Origin: Deltaproteobacteria bacterium HGW-Deltaproteobacteria-14
Lineage (GTDB): Bacteria > Myxococcota_A > UBA9042 > PHBI01
Assembly (NCBI GenBank): GCA_002841945.1
Contig: PHBI01000043.1
Span: 1-61,380, forward strand
Reading direction: 5' to 3'
Length of the DNA stretch: 61,380 nt
Shown here: positions 12,218-21,000 of the stretch, one piece after another
Position numbering within the stretch: the first letter of the stretch is position 1
Layout of the letters: the number at the start of each line of letters is the position of its first letter
Position numbers and translations under genes: made by a program
The notes under the pieces: model-generated
What the model was told of the DNA's origin: nothing
The model's database searches: none
The model's input: only the letters and a program-made list of their open reading frames with translations

Positions 12218-13826
12218 GTTCCGCCCCCGGCGCCTCGAACTCGTACTTCGTGCCCGCCTTCGCCTCGAGCTCCGAACCCAGCAGCTCCGCCTTGGCCAGC
12301 GGCTTGACCAGCTTCACCTCGCACCCCTCGTACTTCCACGGGCTGTGCGCCCACTTCACCGCGAAGGACACCTCCGCCGGGTGCGCGTGGCCGCCCCCGT
12401 GCGCTCCGCCGCCATGAGCGTGCGCGGCGGCCGCCTTCTCCTGCGCCTGCTGCACGCCGATCGCGGCCAGCGTCATCGCGTGGACGAAGACCCCCTGTCC
12501 GAAGCCGTCGAGCCCCCCGTCGTTGTCCTTCTTCGGGGCCACGAGCGGGAAGACGGCCTTGAAGAGGCTCGCGCCGATGCCGACGGCAAGCGCCCCGAGG
12601 TTGCCGACCCCGCCCTCGAACTCGGCCTCGAGCTCCCCGTGGGCCGGGACCGCGCCGAACTCCCGCTCGTAGGCGACCTTGCCCTTCAACCCCGCGAGCT
12701 TCGAGAGATCGAGCCCGGCCTCCGCCTTGAACACCTTGTGCTTGGTCTGGGTGCCGCCGGTCAGCGCGTCGTCCTTGGTCAGCGTCGTCACCGTCGCGCC
12801 GGTCACGCCCGCCTCGGCGCTCGCCTCGCTGCCGAGCACGCTCCCCTCGGCGCCGACCTTGCCCGCCTGGCTCTTCGTCACGCTCACCGTGTCCTGTTCG
12901 TCCATCCCCGCGACCGCCTCCGCGGCGCGCACGTCGTAGCTCTCGCCGGCGTCCCCGTTCCACATCAGATCGAGGAGCTGCGACATCCGGTACTCCGCGT
13001 GGTCGTCCGGCGCCAATATGGCCGTCGCGGCGCTCCGGAGCTTGCGCCACGTCCACCGCAGGGCGCCGAGCAGCACCCCCGACTGCTCCTCCTTGCCCGC
13101 CCGCAGCGCCGCCAGCTTCTCGGCCTCGTCAGCGGTGATGAGCACGTTCGCGTCGGCCCGCATCGCCGCCCGCACCCCGAGCTGCATCAGCTTGAAGCAC
13201 TCGTTGGCGTCGTCGCCCACCGCGGTCACGTCGTACGCCCCGCCGAAGGTGCCCTTGATCTTGGCGCCAAACGCCTGCAGCGCCGCCGGCCCGAGCGCCA
13301 TCGAGTTGGCGAAGTCGATCTTGCCCTTGACCGTGGTCTTTCCGCCCTCCTGCTTGCCGACCTCGAAGGCGAGCTTGGCGCCGAACCCGAGGACGCCGAG
13401 GACGTTGAGGATGCCGGTCACCTCCGCGAAGTGCTTGGCCCCCTCCGGCAGCGTGCCCTGCACCACCCCCTGGACCATCGACCACAGCTCGGTCAGCGTC
13501 GTCCCGGTGCCGACGTCGTACTTGCCGTAGATGTCGGCGATGGTCCCGTCGCGGTTCTTCCCCTCGAGCAGGTTCTCGAAGGCGTTGTTCTTCTGCTGCC
13601 GCTTGCCCCCCTGCTTGCCCGGGAGCTCGATGCCCATCCCGTAGCCGCCGTAGTTGGCCCCGTACCCCATCTCCATCAGCTGGACCGGGGCCAGGGCGGT
13701 CTCCCCCTCGACGAACGACATCGTGCGGAGCTGCTGCTTCAGCCCGCCGCCGCCGGTCGACTTCTCGCCGCCGGGCTTCGTGGACGTGGTCGTCTCGCGC
13801 GTCTGCTGGACGGGGTTCTCGTGCAT
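12204..13826 (-). CDS. Large hypothetical protein with possible export leader and His-rich region
   Basis: A 540-residue protein without a Sec signal. The first ~40 residues are polar and low-complexity (QQTRETTTSTKPGGEKSTGG), followed by LRTMSFVEGETALAPVQ. Short motifs of this kind recur, to my recollection, near the N-termini of myxobacterial proteins linked with contractile-injection (eCIS-like) cargo; this is a memory-based inference. The body has Gly/Ala-rich amphipathic stretches, a possible membrane-active segment (VTGILNVLGVLGFGAKLAF), and a C-terminal His-rich run (AAAHAHGGGAHGGGHAHPAE) that could bind metal. No catalytic motif is visible. The ribosome site is weak. It is divergent from the FHA-kinase operon and coupled to the small CxxC gene. 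Confidence 0.6.
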   Translation of the reverse strand: MHENPVQQTRETTTSTKPGGEKSTGGGGLKQQLRTMSFVEGETALAPVQLMEMGYGANYGGYGMGIELPGKQGGKRQQKNNAFENLLEGKNRDGTIADIYGKYDVGTGTTLTELWSMVQGVVQGTLPEGAKHFAEVTGILNVLGVLGFGAKLAFEVGKQEGGKTTVKGKIDFANSMALGPAALQAFGAKIKGTFGGAYDVTAVGDDANECFKLMQLGVRAAMRADANVLITADEAEKLAALRAGKEEQSGVLLGALRWTWRKLRSAATAILAPDDHAEYRMSQLLDLMWNGDAGESYDVRAAEAVAGMDEQDTVSVTKSQAGKVGAEGSVLGSEASAEAGVTGATVTTLTKDDALTGGTQTKHKVFKAEAGLDLSKLAGLKGKVAYEREFGAVPAHGELEAEFEGGVGNLGALAVGIGASLFKAVFPLVAPKKDNDGGLDGFGQGVFVHAMTLAAIGVQQAQEKAAAAHAHGGGAHGGGHAHPAEVSFAVKWAHSPWKYEGCEVKLVKPLAKAELLGSELEAKAGTKYEFEAPGAEHGKH

Positions 13827-14074
13827 GTCGGCTGCTCGCTGGATCGAAGGTGGGGGTCGGCCGGAGGAGGCACGCCACCCGCCCGCACGAGGTCCGCGCG
13901 GGGCAACGACGCACGCGCTCGCCCCGGGGACCGATGTCCAGGGTGGGTGGGCCGGCGGGCGCCTTCAAGGCCCGAGCCGGGGTTGTAAGATCGGTGTGGG
14001 ATCCGCCCCCGGCGGCCCGCGCCCCCCAACCTCACCGTTGACGCACGCGCCCGGGGGCAGGAAACTCCCGTGGA

Positions 14075-14986
14075 ATGCTACCAAGCGCGAGTTTCACCCT
14101 CATCCACGACGCCCAGCCGGGGTCCGCGCGCCGCGTGGAGCTCGGGCCCGGGGACCTCATCGGGCGGCTGCCCGGCGCGGCCTTGCAGGTCGCCGACCCA
14201 CGCGTCTCCGAAGCCCACGCCATGGTCAGCCTGCGCGGCGGCGAGCTGGTGCTGCTGGCGCTGCGCCGACGCTTCACCATCGGCGGCGAGCCGCGGACCC
14301 AGGTCGTGCTCGAGCCGGGCCTCGAGCTCGACCTCGCCGAGGGGGTCTCGCTGCACTGCCGCGAGGTGATCCTCCCCGACGCCGTCCTGGCGGTCCGCGC
14401 GCCGGGCCTGCCCGACATGCCGCTGCCCCCGGTCGCGACCTTGCTCCCCGGCCCCCCGCCACGACTCCTCGGCGCCCCCCAGGCCGGCGCCACGGTCGTC
14501 TGGAGCGAGGGGGCGCGCTTTATGTTGCAGTGCAGCAGGACCCCCGCCCGCCCGGTCGCCGCGGGCGACACCGTCGACGTCGCCGGGGTGACCTTCGCGT
14601 TCTTCGCGCTGCCGGTGTCGCAGCTGATGGCGACGGAGACGGCGTCCCTCGACCGTCACCCGCCGCTGACCCTCGAGCTGTTCTACGACGTGGTCCACGT
14701 CCACCAGGACGGGCAGCCGCGGGCGACCGTGCGCGGGGTCGGCGCGCGGCTCCTGAGCGAGCTCGCTTTGCTCGGCCAGCCGGTGGCGTGGGACGTGGTC
14801 GCCGCCGAGCTGTGGGACGCCGACACCGATCGCGCCCTGCTGCGCGGCCGCTGGGACATGGCCGTCGGCCGCCTGCGCCACCGCCTGCGCGAGGCCGGGC
14901 TGCCCCCGCACCTCGTCTACACCGACGGCACCGGCAACATCGAGCTGCGGCTGCGCCCCGCGGACGTGATCGAGGACCGCACCTGA
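14075..14986 (+). CDS. FHA-domain protein with C-terminal winged-helix-like region
   Basis: This 303-residue cytosolic protein begins with an FHA-like domain (about residues 5-95: DLIGRLPGAALQVADPRVSE resembles the conserved G-R and S-x-x-H segments). FHA domains bind phosphothreonine. The C-terminal ~110 residues (LTLELFYDVVHVHQDGQP onward, then GRLRHRLREAGLPPHLVYT) look like an OmpR/SARP-type winged helix, so it may be a phospho-dependent DNA-binding regulator. Its stop overlaps the start of the downstream kinase by one base (TGATG), so the two are translationally coupled. The kinase probably phosphorylates this protein or a partner it recognises. The start ATG at 14075 lacks a strong ribosome site. 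Confidence 0.75.
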   Translation: MLPSASFTLIHDAQPGSARRVELGPGDLIGRLPGAALQVADPRVSEAHAMVSLRGGELVLLALRRRFTIGGEPRTQVVLEPGLELDLAEGVSLHCREVILPDAVLAVRAPGLPDMPLPPVATLLPGPPPRLLGAPQAGATVVWSEGARFMLQCSRTPARPVAAGDTVDVAGVTFAFFALPVSQLMATETASLDRHPPLTLELFYDVVHVHQDGQPRATVRGVGARLLSELALLGQPVAWDVVAAELWDADTDRALLRGRWDMAVGRLRHRLREAGLPPHLVYTDGTGNIELRLRPADVIEDRT

Positions 14987-17928
14987 TGCCCGCGGAGGAC
15001 GCCGGCCCACCGTGGGACGAGAGCGGCGCCGGGTGGTCGCTCCCCGACCCGGCGCCGGGAGCCGAGAGCGCCGACCCGCCCGCGCCGCCCGCGGAGCTGC
15101 GCTACCGACCCGGCCCGCTCCTCGGCCAGGGGGGGATGGGGCGCGTGGTGATGGCCCACGACCCGATCCTCGACCGCGACGTCGCCCTCAAGCGCGTCCG
15201 CCCGGGCGCCTCTCCCGACGCCGCCGCCCGCCTCCTGCGCGAGGCCCGGGTCGGCGCCGCCCTCGAGCACCCCGGCGTCGTCCCGGTCTACGACGCTGGC
15301 ACCGACGCTGAGGGCGCGCCCTGGGTGGCCATGCGGGTCGTGCGCGGGCGGACCCTCGAGGCCATGCTCGCCGACGCCCGCGACGCCGCCGCGCGCCTCG
15401 GGCTGGTGCGCCGCCTCGACGCCATCGCCGAGGCGGTCGCGTACGCCCACCAGCGCGGGGTCGTCCACGGCGACCTCAAGCCCGCCAACGTGATGTTCGG
15501 CGAGCACGGCGAGGCCCAGGTCCTCGACTGGGGGCTCGCCCGCGACGCGCCCGGCGGCGGCGGCGATGCCCCCGCCCCCCACCGCGCCCCGGCCGGCACC
15601 CCCGCCTACATGAGCCCCGAGCAGGCGGGCCTCGTGGACGCCCCGGTCGACGCGCGCACCGACGTCTGGAGCCTCGGGGCCATCCTGTTCGAGCTCCTGA
15701 CCGGACGCCGCCTCGTCGACGGGCGCGGCGACAGCGCCCTCGCCGAGCTCGCGAGCGGGCCACCCGACCTCTCCGCCCTCGCCGCGGCCCCCGCCGAGCT
15801 CGCCGCCATCACGCGCCGCTGCCTCGCGTGGCGGGCCGACGACCGCTACCCGAGCGGCGAGGAGCTCGCCCAGGACCTCGGGAGCTTCCTCGACGGGCGC
15901 CTCGTCGCGGCCCACCCCTACTCGCTCCTCGACCACGCTCGGCGCTTCGTCCGGCGCTGGCGACTCCCGCTGGCGATCGCGGCCGTCGGCCTCGTCGCGC
16001 TCGCGCTCGCGGTCGCCCGCGGCCAGGATCGCGAGGACGCCCAGCGCGCGGGCCTCCTCGGCGAGCTGGCGGCGGGGCGGGCGGTGGCGGGCGAGCGGGT
16101 GGGCGCGGCGCAGCTCGCCCTCGACGCGCTGGATCTGGCCGACAACCCAAAGGCGCGAGGAGCGCTGGCCGCGACCCTGGCGGGCGCCCTCCCCCGGCTG
16201 ACCCACACCCTCGATCTGCCCGCCGGCTGCGACGGGCTGGCGCTGAGCCCGGACGGGGCGGCGCTGGCCTGCCGCGACGGCGCGACGCTGACGGTCTACG
16301 ACTTCCCGGCGCTCACGGCGCGCTGGCGGCGCGCCGTCGGCACGGTGGGCGGCGTCGCGGTGACGGACGCCTGGGTCGTCGCCGGCCCCCTCGAGCCGCG
16401 CGACGCGCGGGCCTACCCGGTGGACGTGCTGGCCCTCGGCGACGGGGCGACGCTCCTCGCGGCGAGCTTCGAGACCCGGGGCCACCCGCGCCGCTTCGGG
16501 CCCGCGGTCGCCGTGATCCGAGGCGCCGAGCACCTCTACGTCGGGCGCGGTGACCCGCCGGCCTTCGAGGTCAACGACTGGTGCCCGGGCGCGGTCCCGA
16601 CTGCGGTGGCCGCCGACCCAGGCGGGAGCAGGCTCGTCGTCGCCTGCCCCGGGGGGCCGGTGCTGTGGGGCGCGCTCGGCGGCCCGCCGACCCGGCTCGA
16701 GCTGGGTCTGAGGCCCGACGACTGGGCCACCGCCTTCGCCTTCGCCCCGGACGGTGGCCTCCTCGTCGGCTCGCGCGCCGGTCGGGTGTGGCGGGCGGGC
16801 GCGGCGGGCGCGGCGGAGACCCAGCCGGCGGCGCTGGACGACGGCCCCATCGGCGGCCTCGATCGGGTCGGCGAGAGCGCGCTGGTGGTGACCGACAACG
16901 CGCTGTGGCTCTGGCAGATCGGGGCCGGCGCGCCCGAGCGCCTGCCGGCGAGCGAGCGCGTGCTGCTCGGCGCCGACGGCGGCGCGCTGTGGACCAGCGA
17001 CGGGCGCCGCGCGCGCCGCTGGGCGCTCCCCGCGCCGCGCGCCGCCCGGATCATCGCGGTGGGCGGGGTGAGCGCGCTCGCGGTCGGAGACGACGGCGAG
17101 CTCGTGGTCGGCGACGGCGCCGGCTGCCTGACGCTGTACGACCCGAGCGGCCGGGTCCGCCAGCGCGCCTGCGACCCGGGACAGGTGGTGAAGACCGCAG
17201 GCTACCTGCCCGTCGCGCGGGTCGCGGTGGGCGAGCGCCTCGGCCGCGGGCACCTGATGGCGCTCGACGTCGCCGCAGGGACGCGGCGGCCGGACGTGCC
17301 GATCCCCGGCTCCTTCGCCCGCGTCGCGGTGATGGCCGACGACTCGCTCTACGGGGTGTCCTATGGCGCCGGGGTCACCTGGATGAAGGGCGGCGTGGCG
17401 CACCCGCTGCCCCCGCTGTCGGGGGGGGCGGTGGACCTCGCGGCGTCGCCGGACCGCGCCTGGGCCGCCGCGCTCGACAGCGCGGGGGCCGTGACGGTCC
17501 TGCGCGCCGGCGCCGGCCACACGGCCTTCGTCGTCCCGTGGGCGCGGGTCGTCGCCCCGGGGACCGAGGGCACCCTCTTCGTCGGCGCGGACGAGCGCCT
17601 CGAGCGGCGAGCCCCCGACGGGGCGCTGCTGGCGACGGCGGGGTTTCGCGGGGCGCTGGACGACGCCGCGGTCGATCGGCGCGGGCGGATCGCGACGGGC
17701 CACCGCGACGGGACGGTCCGCGTGTGGTCGCCCGAGCTCGCGCTGCTGAGCGAGCTGCGCGGCCACCGCGAGCGCGCTGCGCTGGTCGCCTTCGGACAGC
17801 GCGGCGAGCTGTGGTCGGCCGGCTGGGACGCCGTGGTCCGGCGCTGGGACGTCGGCGCCCTCGACGCGCCGCCGGGCGCGCTGCGCGAGCGCGTCGAGGG
17901 GCGCTGGGGCCCTCCGGCCGAGCCTTGA
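14986..17928 (+). CDS. Membrane Ser/Thr protein kinase with C-terminal beta-propeller
   Basis: The ATG at 14986 overlaps the FHA stop. Of 980 residues, the kinase domain is about 38-315: glycine loop LLGQGGMGRVV, catalytic K69 (VALKRV), loop HGDLKPANVM (D163), DWG in place of DFG (D181), and GTPAYMSPEQ. HGD replaces the usual HRD, so it is a non-RD kinase that may need no activation-loop phosphorylation. A transmembrane helix follows (WRLPLAIAAVGLVALALAVA). After it come about 620 residues of WD40-like blades, for example RIATGHRDGTVRVWSPELAL near the end. By the usual PknB topology the propeller would be extracytoplasmic and act as sensor or scaffold. It operates with the coupled FHA protein. 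Confidence 0.85.
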   Translation: MPAEDAGPPWDESGAGWSLPDPAPGAESADPPAPPAELRYRPGPLLGQGGMGRVVMAHDPILDRDVALKRVRPGASPDAAARLLREARVGAALEHPGVVPVYDAGTDAEGAPWVAMRVVRGRTLEAMLADARDAAARLGLVRRLDAIAEAVAYAHQRGVVHGDLKPANVMFGEHGEAQVLDWGLARDAPGGGGDAPAPHRAPAGTPAYMSPEQAGLVDAPVDARTDVWSLGAILFELLTGRRLVDGRGDSALAELASGPPDLSALAAAPAELAAITRRCLAWRADDRYPSGEELAQDLGSFLDGRLVAAHPYSLLDHARRFVRRWRLPLAIAAVGLVALALAVARGQDREDAQRAGLLGELAAGRAVAGERVGAAQLALDALDLADNPKARGALAATLAGALPRLTHTLDLPAGCDGLALSPDGAALACRDGATLTVYDFPALTARWRRAVGTVGGVAVTDAWVVAGPLEPRDARAYPVDVLALGDGATLLAASFETRGHPRRFGPAVAVIRGAEHLYVGRGDPPAFEVNDWCPGAVPTAVAADPGGSRLVVACPGGPVLWGALGGPPTRLELGLRPDDWATAFAFAPDGGLLVGSRAGRVWRAGAAGAAETQPAALDDGPIGGLDRVGESALVVTDNALWLWQIGAGAPERLPASERVLLGADGGALWTSDGRRARRWALPAPRAARIIAVGGVSALAVGDDGELVVGDGAGCLTLYDPSGRVRQRACDPGQVVKTAGYLPVARVAVGERLGRGHLMALDVAAGTRRPDVPIPGSFARVAVMADDSLYGVSYGAGVTWMKGGVAHPLPPLSGGAVDLAASPDRAWAAALDSAGAVTVLRAGAGHTAFVVPWARVVAPGTEGTLFVGADERLERRAPDGALLATAGFRGALDDAAVDRRGRIATGHRDGTVRVWSPELALLSELRGHRERAALVAFGQRGELWSAGWDAVVRRWDVGALDAPPGALRERVEGRWGPPAEP

Positions 17929-17979
17929 ACCGAGCCCACCTCCGCGACCCGCCCGGTCACCTGCGGCGCGGCGGCGCCG

Positions 17980-18008
17980 TTGCTCCCGGCGGCTCGGCTG
18001 CGTATGCT
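17980..18008 (+). promoter_or_regulatory. Sigma-70-like promoter for the giant lipoprotein
   Basis: TTGCTC (17980-17985) and TATGCT (18003-18008) are separated by exactly 17 bases and lie about 75 bases before the ATG at 18083. The match to consensus is fair. The -10 is embedded in ATGCTGCAACGC, which differs at one position from a 12-base motif that recurs elsewhere in the window. Confidence 0.45.
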
Positions 18009-18082
18009 GCAACGCGGTACCCGCGCCGCGGTCACCGCCACCTCGACATCGCAGCAACAGAGCGATCACCAGGAGTGCTGGA

Positions 18083-21000
18083 ATGCGCCACTACCGCGCT
18101 ACCTCATCGTTCGTTGCCGTCCTCCTGAGCCTCGCGGTCGCCGCCTGCAGCGGCGGCGACACCGGCTCCAACGGCACGAACGACAGCGACACCTCGGTCA
18201 ACGCCACCAACGCCGCGCCGGTCGTCAGCATCGAGCTGCCCGCCGACGGCGCCGTCGTGGCCGCCGGCGAGGCGCTCACCCTGACCGGCTCGGTGAGCGA
18301 CGACAGCGACGCCCCCGACGCGCTGCAGGTCGTGTGGACCAGCAGCCAGCGCGCCGCGCCCATCTTCGAGGGGCGGGCCAACAGCCTCGGCGGGACCACG
18401 GTCGACGCGGCCGGGCTCGCCGCGGGCACCCACGTCATCACCCTCGGCGCGACCGACAGCGGCGGCAAGGTCGGGACGGCGCGGGTCACGATCACCGTCA
18501 ACCAGGCGCCCGGCGCGGCCGAGGTGACGATCAGCCCCGCCTCGCCGGTGACGAGCGATGACCTGGTGGCCTCTATCAGCCGCGACGCGGTCGACCCGAA
18601 CCGCGCGTCAACCGCCCTGACCTACAGCTACCGTTGGTTCAAGGACGGCGCCTTCGCCAACGTCACCCAGGCCACCGTGGCGGCGGCGCAGACGAAGAAG
18701 GGCGAGGCCTGGGAGGTGCGCGTCACCGCCCACGACGGCTTCGGCGACGGCCTCGAGGCGACCGCCACGGTGACGATCGGCAACAGCCCGCCGAGCTGCC
18801 AGTCGGCGTCGATCTTCCCGACCGCCGCCAACACGACCAAGGACATCTCGTGTCTGTGCACCGGCTGGCAGGACCCCGACGGCGACGCGGCTGATGACCG
18901 CTGCGCCTTCCTCGACGGCGCGAGCCCGCTCCCGGGCGACGGCGCCTGCACCCTCCCGGCCTCGGCGACCGACAAGGGCATGGACATCCACTGCGTCTAC
19001 ACCCCGAGCGACGGCGACGACGACGGCCCCGCGGTCTCGTCGGGCAGCGTCCCCATCCTGAACGCGCCGCCCACGGCCCCCGAGGTCGCCCTGACGCCGG
19101 CCGCCGCCGACGCGCTGACCGAGCTCACCTGCAGCCTCGGCGCCCCGTCGACCGACCCCGACGGGGACTCGCTGACCTACGAGGTGGCGTGGCTCCTCGA
19201 CGGCTTCGAGAACGCCGGCGTGACCGTCTCGCACGTCACGCCCAGGGACCTGGTCAACGGATCGGGGGTCTACGGGCGGCGCGGCGCGGCGGTCCGCTGC
19301 CGGCTGACGGCCAGGGACGGTCAGACCTCGTCCGCGCCGGCGACCAGCGCCGAGGTCGTGCTCGGCAACGCCCCCCCGGCCATCGACAACGTCGCGGTCA
19401 TCCCGGTCGGCGGCGCGGCCCCGAACGAGAACGCGGTCCTGCGCTGCCAGGTCAGCGGCACCAGCGACGCCGACGGCGACGGCGTCACGCTCAGCTACGT
19501 CTGGTACGTCGGCGGGGTCGAGGTCGCCGGGCAGACGGGCCAGGACCTGACCGGCGCGTCCTTCGCCAAGGGGGACTCGGTCACCTGCGCGGCGGTCGCC
19601 GACGACGGCCAGGGGGCGACGAGCGCGCTCGAGGCCTCGAAGACCAGCCTGACCATCGGCAACGCGCTGCCGACGCTGCTCGGCGCGGCCCTCGACAAGA
19701 CCGAGGTGAGCGCCTTCGGCGAGCTCACCTGCATCCCCGAGGGGTGGAGCGACCCGGACGGGGACGCCCTCGAGGTCGCCTACGCCTGGTTCGAGGTCGA
19801 CGGCGCCACGCTGATCCTCATCCCCGGCGAGAGCGGCGCCAAGCTCACCCCCGACACCCTCGACACCGGCGACAAGGTCGCCTGCCAGGTCACGCCGAAG
19901 AACGGCAGCGAGCTGGGCGCCCCGGTGACGAGCCCGGCGGCGACCATCGTGCCCCCGGCGCCTAGCGCGCCGATCGTCCAGGTCGCGGCCCCCGACGGGG
20001 CGAGCGGGGCGGTGCGCTGCGACTTCGTCGAGCCGGCCCAGCACTTCGCCGGGGCGATCAGCTACACCTTCTATTGGGCGCTCAACGGCGGCGCCGAGAC
20101 CACCGGCAGCGCGACCATCAGCGGGCTCCACGACTGCGACCTGGCGGCGTGCCGCGCGGCGGCGAGCGACGGGACGACGACGCTGTCGAGCAACACCTCC
20201 GGAATGCAGCTCCCGGTCGGCGACGACTGCGACACCGGCGACGCGTGCAAGACGCCGACGTGCCAGGCCGGCGGCGGCTGCGACTTCGTGCTGGCGAGCG
20301 ACATCGCGTGCGACGACGGCAACGCCTGCACCACCGGGGACCGCTGCGAGCTGGGCTTCTGCGTCGCGGGCGGCTTCGCCGGCGAGACCGCCGCGTGCGA
20401 GGACGGCTCGTTCTGCACCGGTGGCGACCGCTGTAACGGCGCTGGGGGCTGCGTCGGCGGTGCCGACCCGTGCACGACCGGGGCGAACAGCTGCCTCATC
20501 GGCTCCTGCGACGAGCTCGAGGACCGGTGCCTCGCGGCGCCGAAGACGCCCGGCAGCGCGTGCAGCGACGGCAACGGCTGCACGGTGGGCGACGGCTGCA
20601 GCGCCAACGGGGTGTGCCTGCCGGGCTCGGCGGTAGACTGCTCGGGCGAGGGGGACGCATGTAACGCCGGGGTGTGCGTGAGCCTCGGGGCCAACGACCA
20701 CACCTGCGACAGCGAGCCGAGGCCGTCCGGGGCGCCTTGCGACAGCGGAGACTTCTGCGTCGTCGAGGCGAGCTGCGACGGGGCGGGGAGCTGCGCCGGC
20801 GGCACCGAGCGCGACTGCGCCGCCGAGGTGGGCGACGACTGCAACACGGCGTACTGCGACTCCGACCTCGGGCGCTGCTCCAAGTCGCCGGCGGACCCCG
20901 GGACGCCGTGCGACGACGGCGACAGCTGCACCCTCGTGGACACCTGCTCGAACGGCTACTGCGTCGGCAGCGGCGACGCCTGCGTCGAGGAGCAGCTCAA

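Noticed and set aside
13654..14985. Upstream extension of the kinase frame
   Set aside because: It reads through the divergent region and out of frame across the FHA gene; the kinase starts naturally at the overlapping ATG 14986.
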